From: Pseudobdellovibrionaceae bacterium
Lineage (GTDB): Bacteria; Bdellovibrionota; Bdellovibrionia; Bdellovibrionales; Bdellovibrionaceae
Direction: 5' to 3'
Length of the DNA: 64,000 bases
Assembly (NCBI GenBank): GCA_019637875.1
Contig: JAHBUW010000011.1
Coordinates: 1 to 64,000 of the forward strand
Of this stretch, positions 38,126-46,488 are shown in pieces. The notes beneath the pieces are model-generated. The model was given only the letters and a program-made list of their open reading frames with translations. It did not search any database and had not been told where the DNA came from. The stretch's first letter is position 1. The number at the start of each line of letters is the position of its first letter. A program made the position numbers and the translations under genes.

Positions 38126-40135
38126 ATGGCACTTCGTTCGAAACTCCTTTTGGCATCTTTGATTTTGGGTTCCCTTCCCGCGTTCGCGCAGAAGGAACTC
38201 GAACTGCAGTGCCGGTACATCACCCATATCGAGCAGGGATTTTTATCCCAGCACGTGAAGTACGCGAAGCGCGATCAGGCTTTGCAAGATCGCGTGGTCG
38301 ACCAGTACGTGAAGCAGCTGGATCCGACGAAAGTGTATCTGTTGAAGACCGACGTCGATGAGATCAAAAAGCTCATGACGAAAATCTTCGACAAGATCGA
38401 GAAGAAAGATTGCGCCCCTTTGAAGGAAGCGCAAACGATCCTGGCGAAACGGATCACCGAGCGCACGGATTTCGCGAAAAAGTTTCTGGGCAAGGACTAC
38501 AAGTTCGATCCCAAGACCGAATTCGTTTTCGATCCGGGTAAGAAAGCGTATCCGTTGAACACCGCGGAAGCGGAAGAGTTCCTGAAAAAGTATATCCATT
38601 TCCAGGTTTCGAACTATCTGGCGACCGATATGAAGCTGGATGAAGCGAAGACGAACGTGCTGAAAAGCTGGGATCGCGCGCTGAAACGGATCACCGACAC
38701 GAAGGAAGAGGACCTGTTCTCGGGTTACCTCGAAGCTTTCGCGCACGGGATGGATCCGCACTCGGATTTCATGCCCCGGGACAACAATGAAGACTTCAAG
38801 ATCTCGATGTCGCTTTCGCTGCAAGGGATCGGCGCGACGTTGTCTTCGACCGACGGTTTTACCGTGGTCGAGGATCTGGTCCCCGGTGGTCCCGCCGCGC
38901 GTTCGGGTCTGATTCAGAACCAAGACAAGATCATCGCCGTCGGCCAAGAAAAAGGTCCGATGGAAAACGTGATCGAAATGGATCTGCGCGACGTCGTGAA
39001 AAAGATCCGCGGGAAGAAGGGTACGAAAGTGCGCCTGACGATCCTGCGTAAAAAAGGCGACGGCAAAGATCGCCAAGACATCACTTTGGTTCGTGATGAA
39101 ATCAAACTCGAGGACCAGGCGGCTTCGCTGGCGGTCATCGATCGCGACGTCAATGGCGTGAAGAAGAAGATCGGCGTGATCAACTTCCCCTCGTTCTACT
39201 CGGACGCCCGTCGTGGCGGTCGCTCGAGCGCGGCGGACGTGAAGAAACTGGTCACCGAAGCTCGGGCGAAAAAGCTCGACGGTTTGATGATGGATCTGTC
39301 GACGAACGGGGGCGGAAGCCTGGATGACGCCGTCAAAATCGCGGGTCTGTTCTTCGGTAAAGGGAACGTCGTGAAACAAAGCTCGCGCGACGATTCGCGC
39401 GGCGAAATCACGCTGGCGGACACCGATGCCACCGTCGACTGGCCGGGACCTCTCGTGATCCTGACCAGCCGCGTGTCGGCTTCGGCCTCCGAGATCGTGG
39501 CGGGGACCCTGAAGGATTACCGTCGCGCGGTGATCGTGGGTTCGGACCATACGTTCGGTAAAGGCACGGTTCAGTCGGTCATCGAGATTCCGCCCTCTTC
39601 GGGCGAACTCGGCGCACTGAAAGTGACGGTGGGCATGTTCTACACCGCGGGCGGGAATTCGACCCAGCACCGTGGGGTTTCGGCGGATGTCGTGATTCCG
39701 GGCGCATTTGACTCGGATGAGGTGGGTGAGAAGTCCCTGGACTACTCGCTGCCGCCGTCGACCATTCCGGCCTTCCTGACGTCCGATGCGTACGTCAAGA
39801 CCGGCCCCGATGCTTGGCAAGAGATCAAGCCCGACATGATCAAACAACTCGCGGACAAGTCCCGCCAGCGCGTGGAGAAGAACGACGAGTTCAAAAAGAT
39901 CGTGGAAGAGCTGAACAAGGCCAAAGACAACGGCAAAATGATCCGCCTGTCCGAAGTGATGAAGGACAAGGGTAAAAAGGACAAAGAAAAAGAGAAGGCT
40001 CGCACCACTCGCTACAACAAAGAAGAGCGGGACAAAGAGTACCTGAAGCGCCCCGACATCCTGGAGGCGGTCTCGGTGCTCATGGACCTGATCTCGCTTG
40101 AGGGTGGCGGTAAGGTTGCTCAGCAAAACAAATAA
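38126..40135 (+). CDS. prc: C-terminal processing (tail-specific) protease, S41
   Basis: 669 residues. Signal peptide MALRSKLLLASLILGSLPAFA. The N-terminal domain (25-210) is of Prc type (QLDPTKVYLLKTDVDEI). The PDZ domain (about 230-320) has GIGATLSSTDGFTVVEDLVPG and GPAARSGLI. The peptidase core has MDLSTNGGGSLDDAVKI, the catalytic Ser in SASASEIVAG and Lys in TFGKGTVQ. A C-terminal helical region follows, rich in Lys and Glu. It trims or degrades periplasmic proteins. The gene's 3' end is part of a three-copy tandem duplication. Confidence 0.94.
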   Translation: MALRSKLLLASLILGSLPAFAQKELELQCRYITHIEQGFLSQHVKYAKRDQALQDRVVDQYVKQLDPTKVYLLKTDVDEIKKLMTKIFDKIEKKDCAPLKEAQTILAKRITERTDFAKKFLGKDYKFDPKTEFVFDPGKKAYPLNTAEAEEFLKKYIHFQVSNYLATDMKLDEAKTNVLKSWDRALKRITDTKEEDLFSGYLEAFAHGMDPHSDFMPRDNNEDFKISMSLSLQGIGATLSSTDGFTVVEDLVPGGPAARSGLIQNQDKIIAVGQEKGPMENVIEMDLRDVVKKIRGKKGTKVRLTILRKKGDGKDRQDITLVRDEIKLEDQAASLAVIDRDVNGVKKKIGVINFPSFYSDARRGGRSSAADVKKLVTEARAKKLDGLMMDLSTNGGGSLDDAVKIAGLFFGKGNVVKQSSRDDSRGEITLADTDATVDWPGPLVILTSRVSASASEIVAGTLKDYRRAVIVGSDHTFGKGTVQSVIEIPPSSGELGALKVTVGMFYTAGGNSTQHRGVSADVVIPGAFDSDEVGEKSLDYSLPPSTIPAFLTSDAYVKTGPDAWQEIKPDMIKQLADKSRQRVEKNDEFKKIVEELNKAKDNGKMIRLSEVMKDKGKKDKEKEKARTTRYNKEERDKEYLKRPDILEAVSVLMDLISLEGGGKVAQQNK

Positions 40136-40185
40136 ACAGGTTGCGCAGCAAAACAAATAAGCCAGCTGCGCAGCAGAACATGTAG
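40113..40185 (+). repeat. Three-copy tandem duplication across the prc stop
   Basis: A unit that contains CAGCAAAACAAATAA and the prc stop codon is repeated with a period of about 25 nt: 40113-40135, 40138-40160 (one base different from the first) and a more diverged 40164-40185. The stop codon is thus present at least twice. No terminator is formed by the repeat; one follows at 40213. Confidence 0.85.
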
Positions 40186-40212
40186 GCCCTTTTTTCATTG
40201 GGCTTCCAGCTC

Positions 40213-40243
40213 AAAACCCCGGTCAAAAAGACCGGGGTTTTTG
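40213..40243 (+). terminator. Terminator of prc
   Basis: AAAACCCCGGTC pairs perfectly with GACCGGGGTTTT over AAAAA, followed by TG and TTT. Confidence 0.9.
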
Positions 40244-40301
40244 TTTCTAGCGCAGAGCCCCAACAATTGAGAAAGCGGGGCCTTTCCCCGAGAACAGGGG
40301 C

Positions 40302-41426
40302 ATGACTCAATCCACTGCCTCGGCGAAGAATTCGTCCGCGAAACGGGCCCCTCTTAAAAAAGCGGTCTCTAAAACGGCCGGTAAGACCTCGAAGAAGGTC
40401 GCCCCGGCCGCGAAAGCCTCCGGTGACCGCGAGCTGAAGCTGCTTCCTAAAGAGCTCTGCTTGAAGATGTACAACGACATGGTCAAGTCGCGTGTCCTCG
40501 AAGACCGTTTGATCAAGATCTACAAAGCCGGCGAGTCGTATTTCTGGATCGGCGCACCCGGTGAAGAGGCCTGGGGCGTGGCTTTGGGGCACAACGTGAA
40601 CAAGGGCCAAGGCCCGGACTACGATTACCTGCACCTGCATTACCGCTGCACGCCCACGCTGGTCGCGTTGGGGCTCGAGATGATCGATTCGATTCGTTTG
40701 ATGATGAATCGCACGACCGATCCGTCCACCGGTGGACGGAACTTCTCGAACCACTACGTCTTTCCGAAGTGGAACGTCGCGCCCGTGACTTCGCCGATCG
40801 AAGTTCAATACATCATCGCGCTGGGAACCGCGCATGTGCAGAAGCGCCGTAAGACAAAAGGCATCACCATCGTTTCGGGTGGGGACGCGGGAACGGCGGA
40901 AGGTGACTTCGCATCCAGCCTGATCTGGGCGTCGCGCAAGGGCCGTGAGCTGCCGATGCTGTTGACCGTGCAAAACAACAAGTGGGGGATTTCGACCTCT
41001 TACGATGGACAGCACGGCGAGACGAATATTGCGGATCGCGCGAAGGCGTTTAACATCCGTGCGCGTGTCATCGACGGGAACAATCCCATCGAGAGCTACC
41101 TGACGGTTCAAGAAGACATGAACTATATCCGCAAAACCGGTAAGCCCGCGTTCATCGAGGCGCGGTTATCTCGCCTGTACGGTCACTCGTCGGCGAGCGG
41201 CGCGAACTTCGTCGATTCTGAAATCGATCCCGTTCGTCAGTTCGAGAAACGCCTTTTGAAGGCGGGCTACTTGAAAGAGACCGATGCGAAAGAGATCTGG
41301 GCCGCTTACGAGGCGGAAGGCGTGGGCGCACAGACCCAAGCGCGCCTCGAACCCGTACCCACTCCCGAGTCGATCTGGGATCATGTTTACTTCGGCGGTG
41401 AGAACGCGGACTGGAGAAAATTCTAA
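40302..41426 (+). CDS. 2-oxoacid dehydrogenase E1 component, alpha subunit
   Basis: 374 residues. From about residue 45 it is a ThDP-dependent E1 alpha: SRVLEDRLIKIYKAGE, the His-rich YDYLHLHYRCTP, and the ThDP/Mg motif from about 190 (SGGDAGTAEGDFASS to QNNKWGIS). Residues 1-42 are a Lys/Ala/Ser-rich tail not needed for catalysis, similar to those of TopA and L28 here. It may act on branched-chain 2-oxoacids or pyruvate. Stop and start overlap by one base (TAATG) with the beta subunit. No E2 or E3 gene is nearby. Confidence 0.9.
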   Translation: MTQSTASAKNSSAKRAPLKKAVSKTAGKTSKKVAPAAKASGDRELKLLPKELCLKMYNDMVKSRVLEDRLIKIYKAGESYFWIGAPGEEAWGVALGHNVNKGQGPDYDYLHLHYRCTPTLVALGLEMIDSIRLMMNRTTDPSTGGRNFSNHYVFPKWNVAPVTSPIEVQYIIALGTAHVQKRRKTKGITIVSGGDAGTAEGDFASSLIWASRKGRELPMLLTVQNNKWGISTSYDGQHGETNIADRAKAFNIRARVIDGNNPIESYLTVQEDMNYIRKTGKPAFIEARLSRLYGHSSASGANFVDSEIDPVRQFEKRLLKAGYLKETDAKEIWAAYEAEGVGAQTQARLEPVPTPESIWDHVYFGGENADWRKF

Positions 41427-42481
41427 TGGCAAATATGGCTCAAGCCATCCGCATGGCGCTTCACTACGGTGAAAAGCATCTCGAAGTGAAAGACATCTTC
41501 GGTCAGGACGTGGGCGCGCCTTTGGGCGGCGTCTTCACGGCGACGCAGGGTCTGGACACCGCCTGGAATACGCCGCTCGACGAACGCGGTATCATCGGCA
41601 TGGCGATGGGGATCGCGATGACCGGCGACCGCTGCGTCGCCGAGATCCAATTCTGCGACTACATTTTCAATACGGTCGATCTGCTGAAGATCGCGGGCAA
41701 TACGTTGTGGTGCACGAATGGCCAGTACCCGATGGGTCTGACGGTGATGTCACCTTGCGGGGCCGGCATTCGCGGCTCGGTTTACCACTCGCATTCGTTC
41801 GACGCGTGGGCGTCGCGCCTGCCGGGTTGGAAAGTCGTGATGCCGTCGAATCCTTTGGATGCTTACGGTCTGCTGCTGGCGGCAATTCAGGACCCGAACC
41901 CGGTGCTTTATTTGAAACCGAAGGCGCTGATGCGCGTGCGCGGGGAAGACCTGATTCCTGGCGAACCCGAAAGCGAGAAGGAACTGAAGGCGATGATCGA
42001 TGCGCCGATCGGCGATCGTTCGAAATGGACGCCGCGCTGGCCGGAGCTGCAAGAGTACGTGGTGCCGATCGGTAAAGGCAAAGTCGTCCGCGAAGGCGAA
42101 CAGCTGACGCTCGTGTCTTACGGACGTCACGTGGCCACTTGCCGCGAAGTGGCCGAAGATCTGGCGACGGAAGGGCATTCGATCGAGGTCATCGATCTGC
42201 GCTCGATCTATCCTTACGATTGGCCGCTTTTAAAGTCTTCGATCGAAAAAACCGGACGCGTGGTCTTCGTCAATGAGGACACCGAGGTCACGAATTTCGC
42301 CGAGCACTTGGTTTACCGCTGCGTCCAGGAGCTGTTCTACAGTTTGCTCGCGCGTCCGAAAGTCGTCGCCGGTAAAAACGTTCCCGGCATCGGTTTGCAC
42401 GCCAACTTGGAGGACGCATCCGTTCCCCAAAAATTGGATATTCTGACCACCGTGCTCGAGACTCTGAACGAAGCTCCCTAA
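41426..42481 (+). CDS. 2-oxoacid dehydrogenase E1 component, beta subunit
   Basis: 351 residues. Conserved ThDP E1 beta segments are DERGIIGMAMGIAMTGDRC, AEIQFCDYIFNTVDLL, the Tyr/His-rich GSVYHSHSFDAW, VVMPSNPLDAYGLL and the C-terminal EVIDLRSIYPYDWPLL and TGRVVFVNED. It forms an alpha2-beta2 tetramer with the preceding subunit, to which it is translationally coupled. The product links to CoA synthesis through an E2 encoded elsewhere. Confidence 0.93.
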   Translation: MANMAQAIRMALHYGEKHLEVKDIFGQDVGAPLGGVFTATQGLDTAWNTPLDERGIIGMAMGIAMTGDRCVAEIQFCDYIFNTVDLLKIAGNTLWCTNGQYPMGLTVMSPCGAGIRGSVYHSHSFDAWASRLPGWKVVMPSNPLDAYGLLLAAIQDPNPVLYLKPKALMRVRGEDLIPGEPESEKELKAMIDAPIGDRSKWTPRWPELQEYVVPIGKGKVVREGEQLTLVSYGRHVATCREVAEDLATEGHSIEVIDLRSIYPYDWPLLKSSIEKTGRVVFVNEDTEVTNFAEHLVYRCVQELFYSLLARPKVVAGKNVPGIGLHANLEDASVPQKLDILTTVLETLNEAP

Positions 42482-42497
42482 TCACGAAGGATCCCTC

Positions 42498-43316
42498 TTG
42501 AAACCCATCTCGAAACGCGCCGACAAACCGGCGCGTCCCGTTTTCGATAAATATGACTATTACAGTAAATCCGTGCAATCGACCGAGACCGACGTCGTCT
42601 TCTTGCGGGATGTGTACAAAGAGTGTCGCGGGGTCGCTCCGGAATCGATGCGCGAGGATTTCTGCGGGACCTACGCGCTGAGCGCGGATTGGATTCGCTT
42701 GAGTCCGAAACATACCGGCGTCGGGGTGGATCTGGATCCTGAACCGCTCGAATACGGGCATGCCCACATCCTGCCCAAACTTTCGCCCGCACAGCGCGAA
42801 CGTTTGAAGATCATGCGTGGGAACGTTCTTGATCCAAATCTGCCGAAGGTGGATCTGGTCGCGGCGATGAATTTCTCGTATTTCATTTTCAAAAATCGCG
42901 GACAGATGCTGGGTTACTTCAAAAACGTGCACCGTACTTTGAACGAAGACGGCGTTTTCGTGCAGGATCTGTTCGGCGGAAGCCTCTGCTACGACGCGAA
43001 CGAAGAGAAAACCAAACACAAGGGCTTCACCTACTACTGGGATCAGAAAAGTTACGATCCCGCGACGAATTACGCGCAGTTCGCGATCCACTTCAAAGTG
43101 GACGGCGAAAGAAAGCGCGAAGACGTTTTCACTTACGACTGGCGGATGTGGAGTATTCCCGAGCTGAAAGAAATCCTGAAAGAGGCGGGCTTCCGCCGCA
43201 CCCATCTTTACTGGGAAGGGACCACGAAGGCCGGCGGTGGCGATGGGAAGTTCAAGCGTGTCGAGCATGGCGAAAGTTGCCAGAGCTGGATCGCGTACCT
43301 CGTCAGCGAGAAGTAG
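42498..43316 (+). CDS. Class I SAM-dependent methyltransferase
   Basis: 272 residues from a TTG start with AAGGAT upstream; no suitable ATG exists. SAM-binding motif I is MREDFCGTYALSADW, with GVGVDLDPEPLEYG as the following acidic strand. VDLVAAMNFSYFIF and ...NEDGVFVQDLFGG are motifs III-IV. It is rich in Tyr and Phe in the second half, which may form the acceptor site. The substrate is unknown. It sits 16 bp after the E1 beta gene, probably in the same transcript, and is followed at once by a large inverted repeat. Confidence 0.85.
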   Translation: MKPISKRADKPARPVFDKYDYYSKSVQSTETDVVFLRDVYKECRGVAPESMREDFCGTYALSADWIRLSPKHTGVGVDLDPEPLEYGHAHILPKLSPAQRERLKIMRGNVLDPNLPKVDLVAAMNFSYFIFKNRGQMLGYFKNVHRTLNEDGVFVQDLFGGSLCYDANEEKTKHKGFTYYWDQKSYDPATNYAQFAIHFKVDGERKREDVFTYDWRMWSIPELKEILKEAGFRRTHLYWEGTTKAGGGDGKFKRVEHGESCQSWIAYLVSEK

Positions 43317-43318
43317 GG

Positions 43319-43517
43319 AACGGCTCCCCGATGATGAGCCATGTCGCTTCCTTAGGGTTCCTGAAAGAACTTTTCTTTCGCTCATTTGGGGCACGGCCAT
43401 CCTGGCCTCACCGCAGAGGCTTACGCCATCCGGGCGCTGCGGAGGCCCCAACTGACCGAAAGAAAAGTTCTTCCAGGAACTCCGTGAAAACGAATTGCTC
43501 ATCATCGGGGAGCCGTT
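43319..43517. repeat. Large imperfect inverted repeat (~200 bp)
   Basis: The outer arms are 21 bp and perfect: AACGGCTCCCCGATGATGAGC (43319-43339) with its complement at 43497-43517. After symmetric unpaired gaps of 17 and 16 nt, a 24-bp arm at 43357-43380 pairs with 43457-43480 with one mismatch. After gaps of 5 and 5 nt, TTGGGGC (43386-43392) pairs with GCCCCAA (43445-43451), and CCGCAG with CTGCGG closes the top. It follows the methyltransferase stop by 2 nt and holds no gene. The rest of the gap, 43518-43645, has only a small hairpin ACGTCTC/GAGACGT at 43542-43560. Confidence 0.9.
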
Positions 43518-43645
43518 TGTTCGTGGGGTCTAGGACGACGGACGTCTCGTTTTGAGACGTATTCTGCGCTTCAGTTTGAGATGAGAATTGCCCCCTCAAC
43601 AAACCGGTTCAAATACCGAAAAATGAATAGGGTTGGGGGCGACGA

Positions 43646-44080
43646 GTGCTGAAGAAATCCATTCATTTTGGAATCATGCTGACGGTGGGCCTGAGCGTTT
43701 CGATGGCTCTGGCGAAGCCCGCGCCTAAAAAATCGGGCCGCGTGCCCGCGTCGGCGACCAAAGCCTGCCCCGAGACGGGCTGCGCTTGTGATGATCTGAA
43801 AAGTTTCGCGGCGAAATGTGAAGTGAAGACCCACTCAGAGTACATCGCGCTCGCGCATCATCTGAAGCTGGATCAAGATGAGCGTCGTCGGGCCGAGCTG
43901 AAGGCTTGTCCCCATTCGGCGGCGGCGGAAACCTGCCGCGCCAAAGCAAAGCGTCAGCTCACCCAGAAAAAAATGCGCGGCACTCCGTTCAAACCGAGCC
44001 TCATGACCGAGCTCGGCAACTTCGGCATCGAACTCGTCGAACAATCTTCGAAGAATCCGCGCTCGCCAGCCTCGCGATAA
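43646..44080 (+). CDS. Small exported Cys-containing protein
   Basis: 144 residues from GTG; a later Met (residue 11) is an alternative. Signal peptide core FGIMLTVGLSVSMALA. The mature part has six Cys (ACPETGCACDD, AAKCEV, KACPHS, ETCRAK), many Lys/Arg and helix-favouring residues. No family is recognised. The stop TAA lies inside the first unit of the 27-bp tandem repeat, so the C-terminal residues SR are made by repeat sequence. Confidence 0.65.
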   Translation: MLKKSIHFGIMLTVGLSVSMALAKPAPKKSGRVPASATKACPETGCACDDLKSFAAKCEVKTHSEYIALAHHLKLDQDERRRAELKACPHSAAAETCRAKAKRQLTQKKMRGTPFKPSLMTELGNFGIELVEQSSKNPRSPASR

Positions 44081-44214
44081 GCGAGGCCATCTCAGCAATC
44101 GCGATAAGCGAGGCCATCTCAGCAATCGCGATAAGCGAGGCCATCTCAGCAATCGCGATAAGCGAGGCCATCTCAGCAATCGCGATAAGCGAGGCCATCT
44201 CGGCAATCGCGATA
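44073..44214. repeat. 27-bp tandem repeat, five copies plus a partial
   Basis: The unit starts CGCGATAAGCGAGGCC and ends CTCAGCAAT; full copies begin at 44073, 44100, 44127, 44154 and 44181, and a partial one at 44208. They are identical except A to G in the fifth. The unit contains TAA, which is the stop of the gene upstream, and ATCGCGAT dyads where copies meet. The repeat fills the whole gap between two convergent genes. Copies abut with no spacers, so it is not a CRISPR. Because 27 is a multiple of 3, frames with open repeats (AISEAISAI forward, MASLIAIAE reverse) appear by chance. Confidence 0.95.
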
Positions 44215-44215
44215 A

Positions 44216-44743
44216 TTAAGCCTGACCGCCCGCTGTTTTCAGCTCCGCCATCGTGAAGAGCGGTTTCAGCTCCAGTTGGGCGGTCGCCATGGGGTTACCT
44301 TCCCCGCGATGGATCACGCAGAGGACGTGACCGATGATCGCTCCGGCCTTGCGGAGGTCTTCGGTGGAGAGCAGCACCTGGCCGCCGGTCGTCACGACGT
44401 CTTCGATCACGCAGCACTTCTTGCCCTTGAAATCGAGGCCTTCCGCGACCTGGAGGGTGCCGTACTCTTTGGCCTTCTTACGCACGAAAAGGGCCGGGAT
44501 GCCGGTTTCTAGCGAAAGGGCCGTGGCGATGGGGATGCCGCCCATCTCGAGGCCGGCGAGGACCTCGGTGCCTGCGGGGATCAGGGGCGCGAGCTGCTTC
44601 GCGATCTGGCGCAGGATCTCGGGCTGGCTTTCGAAGCGGTATTTGTCGAAGTATTCGTTCGAAGTTTGGCCCGAGCGGAGTTTGAATTCCCCGCGGAGGT
44701 AGGCGACTTCGTAGATTTTGCGGGCGAGTTCTTGGCGCGTCAT
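44216..44743 (-). CDS. pyrE: Orotate phosphoribosyltransferase
   Basis: 175 residues, somewhat short of the usual 200-215. The start MTRQELARKIYEV has GGAGGAT upstream. The signature PRPP-binding loop is CCVIEDVVTTGGQ. KLRSGQTSNEYFDKYRF and EVLAGLEMGGIPIATALS, and the catalytic Lys/Arg region FVRKKAKEYGT, also match. It makes OMP in pyrimidine synthesis. It is convergent with the repeat array. Confidence 0.93.
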   Translation of the reverse strand: MTRQELARKIYEVAYLRGEFKLRSGQTSNEYFDKYRFESQPEILRQIAKQLAPLIPAGTEVLAGLEMGGIPIATALSLETGIPALFVRKKAKEYGTLQVAEGLDFKGKKCCVIEDVVTTGGQVLLSTEDLRKAGAIIGHVLCVIHRGEGNPMATAQLELKPLFTMAELKTAGGQA

Positions 44744-44809
44744 GGATCCTCCGGAAATTGGCATTGGAAATGCTTTAGCACGGGCCAAGGGTTCAAAGGA
44801 AGTCGTGAG

Positions 44810-44965
44810 ATGAAGAACGAACGTCAGCCGGATTCAGGAACATTGAGACTTTTTGTGGTGTTAGGGCTGCTGACGGCCTTGACCGCATTTCTTGTGCATT
44901 GGGCGCTCAACGCACCACTCGGCGAATCAAACCGGGCTCCGACGGCGATCCCGGCGTCGAAATAG
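44810..44965 (+). CDS. Very small single-span membrane protein
   Basis: 51 residues, with AAAGGA 10 nt before the ATG. Residues 14-34 (LRLFVVLGLLTALTAFLVHWAL) make one membrane span, with a polar N terminus and a short tail. It is divergent from pyrE, 66 bp between starts. No family is recognised; the good ribosome binding site and spacing are the main support. Confidence 0.5.
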   Translation: MKNERQPDSGTLRLFVVLGLLTALTAFLVHWALNAPLGESNRAPTAIPASK

Positions 44966-45013
44966 CACTAGTTCCCCTTCCACGCTGCAATCCACATCAA
45001 TGTGGATTGTCGG

Positions 45014-45334
45014 TTAATTCTTCTGCAAGAGCGAACGAAGCCAGTCGGCATAGCCGGGATTGATCGCGTCGACTTGCAAACGAAGCAGGCAGGGGACTTC
45101 GTAGGGATGGAGCGCGAGGTAGCGGGCTTCCAGCCGTTGATGCAAATCACTCTCGGTTTTGAGAAACGCCGGGACCTCTTTGGAGGTTTCGATTTTGCCG
45201 TCCCAGGGATAGATGGCCGTATGGGGCGCGAAGATGTTCGCGCAGCCGATCAGCTTTTCTTCCACGAGTTGGCGGCAGATGTTTTCGGCGGTCGGCCCGT
45301 CGGGGAAGACCGCGTAGTAAACGGCGAGGCTCAT
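45014..45334 (-). CDS. cutA: CutA-like divalent-cation tolerance protein
   Basis: 106 residues. The start at 45334 overlaps the previous TGA as ATGA; the longer frame to 45367 has no ribosome binding site. CutA1 signatures are AENICRQLVEEKLIGCANIF, IYPWDGKIE, FLKTESDLHQRLEARYLALHPYEVPC and YADWL. It forms a trimer. The older copper-tolerance role is not well supported. It is translationally coupled to the CNNM/CorC-like gene. Confidence 0.9.
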   Translation of the reverse strand: MSLAVYYAVFPDGPTAENICRQLVEEKLIGCANIFAPHTAIYPWDGKIETSKEVPAFLKTESDLHQRLEARYLALHPYEVPCLLRLQVDAINPGYADWLRSLLQKN

Positions 45335-46368
45335 GTCCGCCGGAGCTGGTTCTTGCGGATTTGCCATTGCTCGAGCGCGTACTGGCGCATGTCGGTGACG
45401 TTATCGAGTTCGTCGACGATCTCGACGCCCAGAAGCGTTTCGATCGCGTCTTCCAGCGACACCAGTCCCGTGACGATTCCGTATTCGTCCACGGCGAGCG
45501 CCAAATGCTCTTTCTTGCGGATGAAAAAGTCGAGGAGTCCCGAAACCGTCATCCGTTCCGAAACGGTCGAGATGGGCGTCGTGATGTCCTTGATCTTGAG
45601 CGAGTGTTGGTCGTTCGACAGCGCCTCGTGAATCCGCCAGCGCATGGTGATGCCGACGACGTGATCCAGATTGTCGTGATAGACGGGGATTCGCGAAAAG
45701 CGAATGGGCTTATGGCGAAGGTGGACCTCTTCGACCGTTTCCTCGGATTCGAGCGCGAAGAAGACCGACCGCGGGGTCATGATGTCCGACACGTAAAGCG
45801 AACTCAGCGTCAGCAGGTTCTTGATGATCATGGATTCCTTGCGGTGAAGGGATCCTTCCTCTACGCCGAGCTCCGCGGTGGCGATCATCTCTTCGCGGGT
45901 GACACCCGCCGTTTCAGGGCGCGCGAAAATCCGACCGAGCATTTCCGCCAGCCAGACGATGGGGTACAGCACGAAGATGATCGCTTGGATCAGGTACGCC
46001 GCCAGCGGCGCGGTCTGCTTCCAGTAGATGGTGCCGAGGACTTTGGGGATGAACTCCGAGAAGACGAGGATGCAGAAGCCCAAGATCGCCGAAACGATGG
46101 AGACCATGATGTCATCATAGAGCTTTTGGGTCATGGAGCCGACCCCGGCCGCACCGGCCACGTTCATGATCGTGTTGAGCGAGAGAATCGCCGAGATGGG
46201 GCGGTCCACGTTCTCTTTCAGATGTTCAAGCAAGAGACCGTAACGTTTCCCTTCGCGAACCGCGACTTGGACGTAGGCGGGGCTGATCGAAAGGAAGACG
46301 GCTTCCAGGAAAGAAGAGATGAAGCTAACAAAAATGACGAGAAGGCTCAGCGCAATAATCGCGGTCAT
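45331..46368 (-). CDS. CNNM/CorC-type membrane protein with CBS pair
   Basis: 345 residues. N-terminal DUF21/CNNM domain with about four membrane segments (FISSFLEAVFLSIS, NTIMNVAGAAGVGSM, FCILVFSEFIPKVLG). A CBS-domain pair follows at about 180-330 (DIMTPRSVFFALESEET and the later HLALAVDEYGIVTGLVSLED). The C-terminal CorC_HlyC transporter-associated domain is absent. The likely role is Mg2+ or other divalent-ion transport or regulation. The MTAI start is chosen because it opens the first membrane helix. Confidence 0.85.
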   Translation of the reverse strand: MTAIIALSLLVIFVSFISSFLEAVFLSISPAYVQVAVREGKRYGLLLEHLKENVDRPISAILSLNTIMNVAGAAGVGSMTQKLYDDIMVSIVSAILGFCILVFSEFIPKVLGTIYWKQTAPLAAYLIQAIIFVLYPIVWLAEMLGRIFARPETAGVTREEMIATAELGVEEGSLHRKESMIIKNLLTLSSLYVSDIMTPRSVFFALESEETVEEVHLRHKPIRFSRIPVYHDNLDHVVGITMRWRIHEALSNDQHSLKIKDITTPISTVSERMTVSGLLDFFIRKKEHLALAVDEYGIVTGLVSLEDAIETLLGVEIVDELDNVTDMRQYALEQWQIRKNQLRRT

Positions 46369-46432
46369 GGGAGTCCGGCTGAGCTTATAGGACGCGGGCC
46401 GGATGGCAAGGAATGCCGGGGCCCAGAAACAC

Positions 46433-46460
46433 AAAAACCCGGGTGGTGACCCGGGTTTTT
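46433..46460. terminator. Bidirectional terminator after fusA
   Basis: AAAAACCCGGGT pairs perfectly with ACCCGGGTTTTT around GGTG. It lies 29 nt after the fusA stop and ahead of the next gene, both on the minus strand. Confidence 0.9.
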
Positions 46461-46488
46461 GAGGAACTTTGCAGTTCGAAGGCGGACC

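Noticed and set aside
38243-40198. 651-residue minus-strand ORF opposite prc
   Set aside because: Shadow of the protease gene, with the same Arg/His-rich composition as other antisense frames.
44073-44214. CRISPR array
   Set aside because: The 27-bp units abut with no spacers and are all the same sequence; no cas genes are in the window.
43906-44256. ORF with a repeated peptide (ISEAISAIA)
   Set aside because: It arises because the 27-bp repeat is open in frame by chance; it overlaps the exported-protein gene in another frame and has no ribosome binding site.
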